The translations under genes and the position numbers were made by a program. This document shows positions 42,215 through 51,534 of a stretch of DNA of 64,000 nt, in pieces. Under the pieces are notes generated by a model. It saw nothing but the letters and a program-made list of their open reading frames with translations. It did no database searches and was not told where the DNA came from. The DNA is from Paenibacillus sp. CAA11 (GTDB lineage Bacteria > Bacillota > Bacilli > Paenibacillales > Paenibacillaceae). The DNA is taken from the NCBI RefSeq assembly GCF_003060825.1, contig NZ_CP028922.1, positions 573,001-637,000 of the forward strand, written 5' to 3'. The first letter of the stretch is position 1; the number at the start of each line of letters is the position of its first letter.

Positions 42215-42456
42215 GCGTAGTCCTCCCGTCTGTAATAATTAAAGTATATGCAATTCATTTAGACAAAAAACATGACGAACGAAACAAAGGCCTTTCTCCA
42301 AAGCTTGGGTGCGTTTTTTAAAATAATGGAGCTATTAATCAAAAAACAGTTAGGTTCAACCGATAAAGAACAGAGAGCTGCTATTAATGGAAAAGTTCAT
42401 AGCATCAATGGGTATTAGACGCTTTACGAAGAGTGCTAGGAAAGGAAGTCGTACCC

Positions 42457-43959
42457 GTGAAGGTTTATAAGACGTTTATTATTCGCCTTGTGTTCAATTA
42501 TTTGATCGGATCATTGGTGGCTGTGGCTGGTGTCGGGGGATTGATGGTGCTCACAACATTGAGCCTTTCATCGAAGGAGCTGCTGTGGCTGTTAACGGTA
42601 TTAGTCATATCTGCGGCTGTCATGATTACTGCTGAAACCCTGGTGTTCATCCGCCATGTTAAGCCAATTCGCGAGGTGTTCGATCAAGAGCGAACAAGCT
42701 GGGACCGCCTGGAAATAATATATAAACATGTCCATAGGCTTCCAGGGCTTGCTGTTAAGCGGATAATGATTCCGCATTTTATTGGCATGGCGCTGCCGGC
42801 GATTGTGCTGACGTTGTGGTTCCTGAAGCTGGGGAAGTTCTCTTTTCCGGCTTACTATATCTTCTTTGCCTTTCTGGGTGCTTTGCTGATTGCATCGATG
42901 CATGCGATCATTGAATTTTATCTGACTTGCTATGCGATTCGTCCCATTATTGGCAAGCTGCACGAGTACAGTCGCAGGAATTATGGACGGGATATTTCGC
43001 TGGAGGGGCAGGTTATCATCTCGATTCGGCGAAAATTCCGCTGGAGTGCCTTTCTGATCGGGGTCTTCCCGCTTTTGCTGTATAGTCTTGTCGTTCAGTT
43101 CAAGATGGGAGGTTGGACGAACGGCGATAATACATATTGGCAGTGGGCAGGGTATGTGCTGATTGTGGGTTTGCTCTTCTCTTACATGGGAGCATGGATG
43201 CTGACCCGTGAGGTGGAGCGTCCGATTCAGCATCTGTATGAAGTGATGGCAAAAGTCAAAGCAGGCAATCTTCAGACCCATGCGAGCGACTTGTTCTCCG
43301 ATGAGTTCTCCAAGCTGGTATCGGGCTTTAATCACATGCTTCAGAGCATTAAGGAGCAGGATGCCCGCAACAACCAGCTGATTGAGAGTTACTTCTCGAC
43401 CTTGGCAGCCGCACTTGATGCGAGAGATCCTTATACGGCCGGGCATTCGCAGCGAGTGGCGGAATATGCCATCCATATCGGCATGCTGGCTAATCTTCCG
43501 GAAGCTACAATGGAACAGCTGCGCAAGTCAGCACTGCTTCATGACATCGGCAAGATCGGAACGCGGGATGCTGTGCTGCTGAAGGATGGCAAGCTGACCG
43601 AAGAGGAATTCGGCCAGATCAAGCAGCATCCGGTCCAGGGGGAGAACATCCTTCGGCAGATCGAACCCTCGGATGCGATCGCTCCCATTCTTCCCGGCGT
43701 TCGGTCCCACCATGAGAGATATGATGGCAAAGGGTACCCGGATGCACTCCGGGCTGAAGATATCCCGCTATTCGGCCGGATTATCGCTGTTGCGGATGCC
43801 TTCGACGCGATGACCTCAAGCAGGCCATACCGCCAGGGAATGGATACGGATACGGCGATCCGGATTCTTGAAGAAGGCAGAGGGACCCAGTGGGACCCTT
43901 ATTTTGCAGGTTTGTTTGTTGAGGATTATAAACGTAAGAAAGGGGGCGTTTCTTCTTAA
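42457..43959 (+). CDS. Membrane HD-GYP protein (c-di-GMP phosphodiesterase)
   Basis: 500 residues from the GTG at 42457, eight bases after AAAGGAAG. Several N-terminal helices (about 8-210) form a membrane sensor, followed by a HAMP domain (EVERPIQHLYEVMAKVKAGNLQ, about 257-278) and a complete HD-GYP domain: HSQRVAEYA, LLHDIGKIG, HPVQGENIL, HHERYDGKGYP and ADAFDAMTSSRPYR. All metal-binding His/Asp and the GYP tripeptide are intact, so it should hydrolyse c-di-GMP. No c-di-GMP riboswitch or cyclase is nearby. No clear terminator before csbD. Confidence 0.92.
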   Translation: MKVYKTFIIRLVFNYLIGSLVAVAGVGGLMVLTTLSLSSKELLWLLTVLVISAAVMITAETLVFIRHVKPIREVFDQERTSWDRLEIIYKHVHRLPGLAVKRIMIPHFIGMALPAIVLTLWFLKLGKFSFPAYYIFFAFLGALLIASMHAIIEFYLTCYAIRPIIGKLHEYSRRNYGRDISLEGQVIISIRRKFRWSAFLIGVFPLLLYSLVVQFKMGGWTNGDNTYWQWAGYVLIVGLLFSYMGAWMLTREVERPIQHLYEVMAKVKAGNLQTHASDLFSDEFSKLVSGFNHMLQSIKEQDARNNQLIESYFSTLAAALDARDPYTAGHSQRVAEYAIHIGMLANLPEATMEQLRKSALLHDIGKIGTRDAVLLKDGKLTEEEFGQIKQHPVQGENILRQIEPSDAIAPILPGVRSHHERYDGKGYPDALRAEDIPLFGRIIAVADAFDAMTSSRPYRQGMDTDTAIRILEEGRGTQWDPYFAGLFVEDYKRKKGGVSS

Positions 43960-44097
43960 GAAGCGTCCTTTTTGTATGCCGATTCGGCGATACTCAAGAC
44001 GGGTAATGATCTGTATGTGGGAGCCCACAACGGTTGTTTTTCCTATGAAGAAGCTGCTACCGATTCACAGCAGACTAACAATAAGGAGCTGATAGAC

Positions 44098-44298
44098 ATG
44101 GATAGCAATGTTTTTAAAGGGAAGTGGAATCAACTGAAGGGTGAGGCCAAGAAGCAGTGGGGGAAATTGACGGATGATGACCTGGATGTCATCGGAGGCG
44201 AGAAGGACAAGCTGATCGGCAAGCTTCAGGAACGTTACGGACATTCGAAGGACGACGCCGAACGTGAATACCACAACTGGACCCGGGACCGCAGTTAA
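44098..44298 (+). CDS. CsbD family stress protein
   Basis: 66 residues from the ATG at 44098 after AAGGAG. The family is recognised from FKGKWNQLKGEAKKQWGKLTDDDLDVIGGEKDKLIGKLQERYG, including the typical K-W-x-Q-x-K-G repeat and the acidic/basic amphipathic pattern. CsbD-type proteins are induced by general stress (sigma-B in Bacillus); the molecular function is unknown. I did not find a convincing sigma-B promoter upstream. Confidence 0.9.
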   Translation: MDSNVFKGKWNQLKGEAKKQWGKLTDDDLDVIGGEKDKLIGKLQERYGHSKDDAEREYHNWTRDRS

Positions 44299-44390
44299 GC
44301 AACCCTAGTCTATAGGGTTGATCATATCATGCAGCAGCAAGCAGACTAAGGCAGGGGAATCCTGCTGAAATAGAAGGAGCGAGAGCCTCC

Positions 44391-44582
44391 ATGTATCAAT
44401 CTCACGTCGTAGAAGGCAGAATAATGGAGCTAAGAGAGGACCGGGTGGTCACGGTCCAGGGAGACACGGTCAGCACTTATTCTCTTCGATATTACATGCT
44501 GGCAGGCGAAGAGGATCTCGAAGCTCAAGCATCGGTGAGAGAACCGATAGGCAGAACCTTCAGGGAATACGGACGAGAATAA
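44391..44582 (+). CDS. Conserved-looking small hypothetical protein
   Basis: 63 residues, ATG preceded by AAGGAGCGAG. Charged and soluble, with a short beta-rich start (HVVEGRIMELREDRVVTVQGDTV). I do not recognise the family. It follows csbD by 92 bp and is followed by a strong terminator, so both may be on one transcript. Confidence 0.6.
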   Translation: MYQSHVVEGRIMELREDRVVTVQGDTVSTYSLRYYMLAGEEDLEAQASVREPIGRTFREYGRE

Positions 44583-44637
44583 CGTGAAGCGTTCTCGTGC
44601 ATGGAGGCTTCCCTCCTTCCTCTGGCCGCTGCAGAAT

Positions 44638-44675
44638 AAAGACGCAAGCCGCATTTAGCGGTTTGCGTCTTTTTG
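44638..44675. terminator. Bidirectional terminator between the csbD unit and yesN-like gene
   Basis: AAAGACGCAAGCCGC / GCGGTTTGCGTCTTT stem, T tract on the plus side and TTTATT on the minus side, between convergent genes. Confidence 0.85.
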
Positions 44676-44687
44676 CGTAACAAAGGG

Positions 44688-46286
44688 TTATGATATCGAG
44701 TTCTGCTTGCGATATTCATTCGGTGTGACTCCTTCCAGCCTCTTAAATACTTTGCTGAAATATTTCTCGTCCTGGAATCCTACCATCTCCGCTACTTGAA
44801 TAATGCGAAAATTCGGGTTCAGCAGAAGCATGCGGGCATGCTGAATACGGGTTTGTACAACAAAATCGGAGAGGGTGATGCCGAACACCTGCTTGAACCT
44901 CCGGGAAATATACTCGCGGCTGAGGAAGAAGCGGGAGGATATATCCTGCAGGGAGATTTCCTGGTGGTAATGTTCCTCTACAAAGCGTGCAATTTCCTGA
45001 ATGGTGGGCATTTCCGTCCTCGTTACCTTAGCCATCTGCTGGCCGGCAGCCTTAAGTGTACTCACCAGCTGTTCCAGCCACAGCCCGAAGTCCAGCTCAC
45101 CCGCTTGATTCAGCGGAAGAGAGCAAGGAGGCTGTCGGGTGCTGCCCCAATCCCGAGTGTCCGCGTCCGCCCCCCACTGGTGCAGCATCCAGTTCCATTC
45201 TTGACTTAGGTGGAGCAGCTGCTCGGGGGTTATCGGACTGCGCTGTTTGATCTCTTCCAGCCACAGCGACACATTCTGACGAAGCAGCTCTTCGTTCCCG
45301 CTCATGGCGGCAGTGCGAAGCTTATCCTCCCATCCGGTCAGAGCGGGAGGCTGCGAAGTGGCTATAGTCCGGTTGTCATAGAGGTGTACATATTCGCCGT
45401 TTTCTTGCAGATTTCTGCGCCACAGAGCCTGCTCGGCCTCCTGAAGCAGCAGGGGGATATCCGAAGGAAGGGTATGCTCTAGGCTGAGTCCAAAATGCAC
45501 ACGTCGGTGAAACGCAGTATAGATTCCTTCATTTATTCGCTTGAGAATTCCAGCCAGATTCTCTTGCCCCCAATAGTAGATCAGCACAGTCCCCGGACTG
45601 TGCAGATAACGAAAAATGATGCCCGCCTGCTGGATGAATTCGCTGCAAATATTAATGAGCGCAAATAGAAGCAGCTCATCTTGTTCACCGAATTTTTCCA
45701 GTATCTCCGGGTCCAGCTGCTGGATGCTTGCGGCGGCTGCTGAGCAGGCTGCATGCACAGGCGGCAGAAGCCCTTCCTCACGCAGCTGGGTTAGGACCTG
45801 CTCGGTGCCAGTCTCCCCCGATGTAAGGGTGGTCAGCATGCGGTCCACCAGATGGGGCCTTAGTTCATTGAGGGCCACATTCTGCTTTATCATATATCCC
45901 TGCTGAAGCTCATGCTCTCGCCATACCCTCACAGCTGTCTCCAGTGCTTCATTTAAGGCCGTTTCTTCTACGGGTTTGAGGATATAATCCATCCCTCCAT
46001 ACCGCAGAGTATGTCTAACCAGATCAAAGTCATCATAACCGCTGATGACAATAACCTTGATCTGAGGGGCCGATTCGCTCAGCCAGGCGATAAGCTCCTT
46101 GCCGTCGCTGCGGGGCATCCGCATATCGGTGAGCACAATTTGCGGGTTGTGCTGCCGGATCACCGCCAGGGCTTCTTCGCCATCGGAGGCCTCCAGAATT
46201 TGATGAATCCCATGCTGCTCCCATGCGGCCAGCAGCCGGATCGCCTCCCTGACATGCTTCTCATCATCCACAATCAATGCTTTCAT
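44688..46286 (-). CDS. Two-component response regulator, AraC type (YesN-like)
   Basis: 532 residues from the ATG at 46286 after GGAGAGGAG; the longer frame adds 39 residues that overlap the kinase gene. The receiver domain shows IVDDEKHVRE (acidic pair), the phosphoacceptor Asp in LTDMRMPRSDG (about 54) and VISGYDDF. A ~270-residue middle region follows, then two AraC HTH motifs (ISLQDISSRFFLSREYISRRFK and IQVAEMVGFQDEKYFSKVFK). It overlaps the sensor kinase by 23 bp. The divergent sugar ABC operon 2 is the likely target. Confidence 0.93.
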   Translation of the reverse strand: MKALIVDDEKHVREAIRLLAAWEQHGIHQILEASDGEEALAVIRQHNPQIVLTDMRMPRSDGKELIAWLSESAPQIKVIVISGYDDFDLVRHTLRYGGMDYILKPVEETALNEALETAVRVWREHELQQGYMIKQNVALNELRPHLVDRMLTTLTSGETGTEQVLTQLREEGLLPPVHAACSAAAASIQQLDPEILEKFGEQDELLLFALINICSEFIQQAGIIFRYLHSPGTVLIYYWGQENLAGILKRINEGIYTAFHRRVHFGLSLEHTLPSDIPLLLQEAEQALWRRNLQENGEYVHLYDNRTIATSQPPALTGWEDKLRTAAMSGNEELLRQNVSLWLEEIKQRSPITPEQLLHLSQEWNWMLHQWGADADTRDWGSTRQPPCSLPLNQAGELDFGLWLEQLVSTLKAAGQQMAKVTRTEMPTIQEIARFVEEHYHQEISLQDISSRFFLSREYISRRFKQVFGITLSDFVVQTRIQHARMLLLNPNFRIIQVAEMVGFQDEKYFSKVFKRLEGVTPNEYRKQNSIS

Positions 46287-48075
46287 CGCGCTCTGTACTC
46301 CTCTCCGGGATGTCCAGTGTAACCCGGACCCCCTGCGGTGAAATATTCTCAATTTGTAAATCAGCGCTTTCATCAGAATAGAGCCTGAGCCGGGCAAGAA
46401 CATTGCGCAGCCCGATTGGGGCTGCAGGGTCAGGCGGACGGATATGGCTGTCCGCCCTTTCCGTTAGACTGGCTGCAATTTGTTCAAGCCGTTCGGGGGG
46501 AATCGACGCGCCATTGTTCTCCAGGGTGATAATCAGCCTCTTCATCGGGGTGATTCGGCTGGAGAAGTGCAGGCAAGCGTCTTGAATCCCCGCTTCAATT
46601 CCATGTTTGAAGTAATTCTCGGCTAGGGGCTGCAGAATCATCTTGGGCACTAGAGCCTGCAGGCTCTCTTCATCAAGTGACCAGGTGATGTGCAGACGAT
46701 CGGCAAAGCGTTCCTGTTGCAGTTCAAGATATAGCTTGAGATAGCTGATCTCCTGCTGAAGGGGAACAAGCGCTTCTTCGTTGCGCATGTTGTATCTCAT
46801 GATGTTCGCCAGCGACACAATCAGCGAGTATACGCGCGGCGCTTGATGCTGCAGGGCCAGAGTGCCGATGGACTGCAGAGAGTTATATAAGAAATGCGGA
46901 TCGATCTGGGCCTGGAGCGCCTTGAGCTGAGTTGTCTTATTGACGAGCTCTAATTTGTACTCTTGCAGAATCAGATTGTTGATTGTGTCCATCATTTGCC
47001 GGAACCGTCTAGAGAGTACGCCGATTTCATCCTCCCGCGCAGCAACCTGGATATCGATATCCAGCCGTCCTATTTGAATCTCGTTCATATAGCGGGCAAG
47101 CTGCTTAATGGGCCGGGTAATGCGAAATGAAATGAAGAGCGTACCGAAAACCACCGTGAGCAGCGCCAGACCTGCGATCACCGCGTTGATGCTGGTCAGT
47201 TGGGTGGAGTTCTGGTATAGCGCCGCATGCGGAATGGATTTGACCAAGGTCCACTTTGCGAACGGGAGCTCAATGCGCTGATAAATGTGCATGGCGTTAT
47301 CCCCATCAAAGTATCCTTCGTTATCGCTTCCCGTCCGACTTAGAAGTTCGGGCTGCTTCATAGCCTGGCCTAGTTCATCCGGATTGCCGCTGTATATAAT
47401 CACTCCCTGTTCGTTGACCAGCTGTATATTTTCTTTCTCTGGGTCATATAAGGAGTCACAGATGCTGTTCAAGCTGTCCAGCCGCAGGTCAATCGCGAGC
47501 AGCGCGATTTGTTCCTTGGAGGGAATTCGGCTAATGGAACGGTAAAAGGTCAGCACGGGCCCCGCTTCAGGGGCTGCAGCTGTCGAGAGACCGTAGCTGT
47601 GCATAGAATGCGGCGGTTCGATCGCCATGTCCATGTTGGCAAACTTGAGCGCCTCCGTGTAAGGCTTGGCATGGTCTTCCCGCCGGGGCAGGCTGCGGGT
47701 CACCAGTGTGGATTGCTTATGCAGTCTGGAATACAGATAGAGCTGCGTAATATCCGGCAGCGCTCCTTGAATGGTAAGCAGCGTCGTATAAATTTCCGCT
47801 GAAGAGCGATAGTCGTCCGGCCCCTTGGTCAGATTGCGGAGGAAGCTCGGATCGGCATAAGCAAGATTGGAAGTCTCTCGAATGCGGTTTAAATAATTGG
47901 ATAGATTTGTCCCGCCTTGGATCATCAGGCGTTTGTTCTCGGCTAGTGACTGCGCTTTCACAGATTCTCGCGTATGGGTCAGCGTAATCAGCAGTGAAAT
48001 GACCAGCGGGAGCGTTGTAACTATCAGCATGAACTTTACAAGCCGGGCGCGTATACTGCGGAATTTCAGGTTCAT
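46264..48075 (-). CDS. Sensor histidine kinase (YesM-like, His_kinase family)
   Basis: 603 residues. One helix near the N-terminus, a large extracytoplasmic sensor region (about 35-285), a second helix, HAMP (ITRPIKQLARYMNEIQIGRLD), then the LytS/YesM-type phosphoacceptor DPHFLYNSLQSIGTLALQH (about 393-411) and ATPase motifs ENYFKHG (N-box) and GLRNVLARL (G-box). Senses an external cue, probably a carbohydrate or its loaded binding protein, and phosphorylates the response regulator encoded downstream. Transcribed divergently from the sugar ABC operon 2; the 126-bp spacer holds both promoters. Confidence 0.92.
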   Translation of the reverse strand: MNLKFRSIRARLVKFMLIVTTLPLVISLLITLTHTRESVKAQSLAENKRLMIQGGTNLSNYLNRIRETSNLAYADPSFLRNLTKGPDDYRSSAEIYTTLLTIQGALPDITQLYLYSRLHKQSTLVTRSLPRREDHAKPYTEALKFANMDMAIEPPHSMHSYGLSTAAAPEAGPVLTFYRSISRIPSKEQIALLAIDLRLDSLNSICDSLYDPEKENIQLVNEQGVIIYSGNPDELGQAMKQPELLSRTGSDNEGYFDGDNAMHIYQRIELPFAKWTLVKSIPHAALYQNSTQLTSINAVIAGLALLTVVFGTLFISFRITRPIKQLARYMNEIQIGRLDIDIQVAAREDEIGVLSRRFRQMMDTINNLILQEYKLELVNKTTQLKALQAQIDPHFLYNSLQSIGTLALQHQAPRVYSLIVSLANIMRYNMRNEEALVPLQQEISYLKLYLELQQERFADRLHITWSLDEESLQALVPKMILQPLAENYFKHGIEAGIQDACLHFSSRITPMKRLIITLENNGASIPPERLEQIAASLTERADSHIRPPDPAAPIGLRNVLARLRLYSDESADLQIENISPQGVRVTLDIPERSTERDESIDCG

Positions 48076-48201
48076 CCTCCGCCTTTCTTAGGTACAAGAA
48101 TGGGTCAATATTTTCCACCTAATCGTTCATAATCCTCCATGTTTTTCCTGATGGCAATTCGTCATACTAGAGCTACCTCTTAAGCAAAGGAGAAGGATTT
48201 C

Positions 48202-49083
48202 ATGAACCGCAGAACTTATTTGAAATGGGCCCACCAACTGATTTTCGTAGGCCCTGCCGCACTCTTTTTTATTCTCATCATGATCGTCCCGTTCCTGCTC
48301 GGTGTCTATTATTCTTTTACCGATTGGGATGGTGTGTCGGGCAAGGTCGATTGGATCGGTCTAAATAACTTCCGGCAAATATTCATGGAGGATACCCAGT
48401 TCCGCGAGGCTTTCTGGTTTACAGCCCGCTTCACTCTAATCGGTGTAGTGCTGACCAATGTGCTCGGCTTTTTTCTGGCTTATTTCCTGACCAAGCCGCT
48501 TGCAACCCGAAATATCCTGCGGACGGTCTTCTTCATGCCGAATGTCATCGGCGGTCTGCTGCTCGGATTCATCTGGCAGTTTATCTTCATCAAGGGGTTT
48601 GGCGCACTGGGTGAGAGCACAGGGCTTGGCTTCTTCAAGCTGGCCTGGCTCGGCACGGAGAATACGGCCTTCTGGGGCATTGTCATTGTCTTTGTGTGGC
48701 AGACGGCCGGTTACCTGATGGTTATTTATATCTCCTCGCTCAGCAATGTACCGAAAGACCTGCTTGAGGCCGCTGAAATTGATGGAGCGAGCAGAGGCCA
48801 AATTCTAAAATCCATTATCATTCCCCTTGTTATGCCCGCCGTGACCGTCTCCTTGTTCCTGGCGATCTCCTGGTCCTTCAAGATGTATGACTTAAATTTG
48901 TCACTGACCAAGGGGGGGCCTTACGGCTCGACAGAATCGGTAGCCATGAATATTTATAACGAGGCATTTGCCCGCAACAATTACGGGCTGGGGACAGCCA
49001 AGGCCATCATCTTCTTCCTGATCGTTGCTGTTATTACCAGTCTGCAGGTGAAGTTCACGAAGAGCAGGGAGGTTGAAGCTTAA
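48202..49083 (+). CDS. Sugar ABC transporter permease 1 (MalF type), operon 2
   Basis: 293 residues, AAAGGAG before the ATG. Six helices, EAA loop EAAEIDGASRGQILKSIIIP. By eye well over half of the residues are identical to the permease at 17020, including the whole ATPase-docking region, so the two operons are duplicates that have diverged. Divergent YesM/YesN-like genes suggest inducible control, which operon 1 lacks locally. Confidence 0.93.
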   Translation: MNRRTYLKWAHQLIFVGPAALFFILIMIVPFLLGVYYSFTDWDGVSGKVDWIGLNNFRQIFMEDTQFREAFWFTARFTLIGVVLTNVLGFFLAYFLTKPLATRNILRTVFFMPNVIGGLLLGFIWQFIFIKGFGALGESTGLGFFKLAWLGTENTAFWGIVIVFVWQTAGYLMVIYISSLSNVPKDLLEAAEIDGASRGQILKSIIIPLVMPAVTVSLFLAISWSFKMYDLNLSLTKGGPYGSTESVAMNIYNEAFARNNYGLGTAKAIIFFLIVAVITSLQVKFTKSREVEA

Positions 49084-49084
49084 G

Positions 49085-49924
49085 ATGATGGATGCTCTGA
49101 AAAAATATCGGGCGGCCACAGGGATTACTGAACTCGTTATGATTGCCATCGGCCTGTTATTCCTCATTCCGTTCTATTTCCTAACGGTCAATTCCGTGAA
49201 GAGCTTCGGGGATTTGATGTCTAATGCAGCCAGCCTGCCGCAAGCTTGGGAATGGGAGAACTACCGAAAGGCTTGGGAGATTACAGACTTTCCTGCAGCC
49301 TTCTTGAATTCGCTGACGATCACCGTGGTCAGCAATCTGGCTCTGGCCTTCTTCAGTGCCACGGCAGCCTACTGGATGGTGCGCCACAATACCCGGTTAA
49401 ATCGTCTGCTGTTCTTCCTGTTCGTTGCTGCCATGGTCATTCCGTTCCAATCCATTATGATTCCGCTGGTAAAGGTGGGTGGCTACCTGGGTCTTATGGA
49501 CAGCCTTTATGGGCTGATCATCTGCTATTTGGGCTTTGGCGTTCCACTGTCCATATTTCTCTTCCACGGATTTGTCAAATCGATTCCGCTGGAGATTGAG
49601 GAGGCTGCTCGTGTGGATGGTTCGGGCACTTTAGGCTTATTCTACCGCATCGTGTTCCCGCTGATGAAGCCGATGTTTGTTACGGTGATCATTCTGAATA
49701 CGCTGTGGATCTGGAATGACTATTTGCTGCCATCCTTGGTTCTTCAGTCTCCGGGTGACCGGACAATTCCGATTGCCACTTATGCGTTCTTCGGCCAGTA
49801 TACGAAGCAGTGGGATTTGGCTTTGCCTGCCCTGGTGCTTGGCATATTGCCGGTGATTGTCTTCTTCCTCACGATGCAGAGATATGTCATTGAAGGGATT
49901 ACCCAAGGGGCAGTCAAGGGGTGA
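49085..49924 (+). CDS. Sugar ABC transporter permease 2 (MalG type), operon 2
   Basis: 279 residues from the ATG at 49085, one base after the upstream stop codon and 12 bases after GGGAGG. Six helices; EAA loop EEAARVDGSGTLGLFYRIVFP; C-terminus EGITQGAVKG. Lacks the 20-residue Thr/Ala/Pro extension seen in its operon 1 paralogue. The exact start (49085 or 49088) is uncertain. Confidence 0.92.
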   Translation: MMDALKKYRAATGITELVMIAIGLLFLIPFYFLTVNSVKSFGDLMSNAASLPQAWEWENYRKAWEITDFPAAFLNSLTITVVSNLALAFFSATAAYWMVRHNTRLNRLLFFLFVAAMVIPFQSIMIPLVKVGGYLGLMDSLYGLIICYLGFGVPLSIFLFHGFVKSIPLEIEEAARVDGSGTLGLFYRIVFPLMKPMFVTVIILNTLWIWNDYLLPSLVLQSPGDRTIPIATYAFFGQYTKQWDLALPALVLGILPVIVFFLTMQRYVIEGITQGAVKG

Positions 49925-50000
49925 AGGAGGTCAATTCACTCCACCAGATTGATCAATATCCTGTCTGTTCGTCTTAATGAAGTTATCTATATAATTGAAT

Positions 50001-50014
50001 TGCAAGCGATTGCA
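50001..50014 (+). promoter_or_regulatory. cre-like / LacI-family operator before the binding-protein gene
   Basis: TGCAAGCGATTGCA is a perfect palindrome around CG and fits the CcpA cre consensus TGWAANCGNTNWCA except at the two W positions. It sits 55 bp before the lipoprotein gene, inside the operon, where carbon repression could set its level separately. Confidence 0.5.
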
Positions 50015-50068
50015 CAACTTGAAAAACAGTCTTAACCGCCAATTGAAAGAAAAAGGGAGGATTCATTC

Positions 50069-51373
50069 TTGAAGAACTATGCCAAGCTGTCATTGATCGT
50101 TACCATGTCACTCTCACTTATGCTGGCAGGCTGCGGAAACAAGGATAACAGTAACAGCAAGAAGTCGGCTGATACGCAGGGACAAGGCCAGGCCCAGGAG
50201 ACGAAGACCATCAAAATTTTTCAGTTCAAGGTAGAAATTGCTGAAGCTCTGAACAAGCTAAAGGGCGAATATGAGGCAAGCCATCCCGGGGTTAAGCTGG
50301 ATATTCAGACGGTTGGTGGAGGCTCTGATTACAATGCTGCACTCAAAGCTAAATTCGCTTCAGGGGATGAACCGGATATTTTTAACAACGGAGGCTACAG
50401 CGACCTGGATACCTGGCAGAACAATTTGGAGGATCTGTCTGGCGAGCCTTGGGTGAAGGATATTGTGGATGTGGCGAAGGAACCGATCACCAAAGATGGG
50501 AAGCTGTATGGGCAGCCTATGAATCTTGAAGGTTATGGCTTTGTCTACAATAAGGACTTATTCGCGAAGGCAGGAGTCTCCGAGGTTCCTACTACGCTGA
50601 CCGGTCTTGAAGAGGCGGCTAAAAAGCTTCAGGCAGCTGGAATTACTCCGTTTGTCAATGGCTATCAGGAAATGTGGATTCTGGGCAACCATAATCTGAA
50701 CGTGGCTTTCGCTCATCAGGATGATCCCAATGCCTTCATCAAGAGCCTGAACGACGGCACAGGCAAAATTCCGGGCAACCGTGCCTTCGAAGAATGGGTG
50801 AACCTGCTTGATCTAACTTTGAAATACGGAAACAAGAACCCACTGACTACTGATTACAATACGGAAATGACCGATTTCTCTAATAGTAAGGCAGCCATCA
50901 CCCAGCAGGGCAACTGGACCCAGGTGCAGATTGACAGCATTAATCCGAACCTCAATCTCGGAATGATGCCGATGCCGATCAATGAGGATGCGGCGGCTAA
51001 TGATAAGCTGTTTGTAGGGGTTCCGAACAGCTGGGTGATCAATAATAAGTCCAAGGTTAAGGCGGAAGCGAAGGAGTTCTTGAACTGGATGGTTACCTCG
51101 GATATTGGCAAGAAATATATTACCGACGAGTTCAAATTTATCCCGGCATTCAAGAGCATCAAGGTGGACCCGGCGATCCTTGGCGATCTGGGCGCGGAAG
51201 TGATGAAATATAGTCAGGAAGGGAAGGCACTGAGCTGGAACTTTAATAAATACCCGGATGGGGCATTTAACGAATTCGCCAATCAAATTCAAGCCTATAT
51301 TGCCGGGAAATCTGATAAGAAGCGATTGTTAGAAGATTTACAGCATTCCTGGGACAGTATGAAGTCGAAATAG
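50069..51373 (+). CDS. Extracellular sugar-binding lipoprotein, operon 2
   Basis: 434 residues from a TTG start eight bases after GGGAGGA. Lipobox LAGC (Cys about 22), a Ser/Gln/Lys linker, then the family 1 binding-protein fold (VEIAEALNKLKGEYEASHPG, DIFNNGGYSDLDTW, NLEGYGFVYNKDLFAKAG). Homologous along its length to the protein at 18851. Separated from the permease genes by 144 bp, which contain a cre-like palindrome. The operon ends at 51392-51425. Confidence 0.92.
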   Translation: MKNYAKLSLIVTMSLSLMLAGCGNKDNSNSKKSADTQGQGQAQETKTIKIFQFKVEIAEALNKLKGEYEASHPGVKLDIQTVGGGSDYNAALKAKFASGDEPDIFNNGGYSDLDTWQNNLEDLSGEPWVKDIVDVAKEPITKDGKLYGQPMNLEGYGFVYNKDLFAKAGVSEVPTTLTGLEEAAKKLQAAGITPFVNGYQEMWILGNHNLNVAFAHQDDPNAFIKSLNDGTGKIPGNRAFEEWVNLLDLTLKYGNKNPLTTDYNTEMTDFSNSKAAITQQGNWTQVQIDSINPNLNLGMMPMPINEDAAANDKLFVGVPNSWVINNKSKVKAEAKEFLNWMVTSDIGKKYITDEFKFIPAFKSIKVDPAILGDLGAEVMKYSQEGKALSWNFNKYPDGAFNEFANQIQAYIAGKSDKKRLLEDLQHSWDSMKSK

Positions 51374-51391
51374 GACTATACTCGGAGTATG

Positions 51392-51425
51392 ATAGACGGC
51401 TTTCCTGACGAAAGCCGTCTATTTT
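51392..51425 (+). terminator. Terminator of sugar ABC operon 2
   Basis: ATAGACGGCTTTC / GAAAGCCGTCTAT stem followed by TTTTCC. Confidence 0.85.
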
Positions 51426-51534
51426 CCGCGGAATTCCTGCTTTTGTTGCCTATTCCAATTGTTCGCTTCATGATATGATGTTTACAATCCGTGAGATGGA
51501 CAAAAAGCTTAGTGTTATAGGCAGGAGTGAAGGC

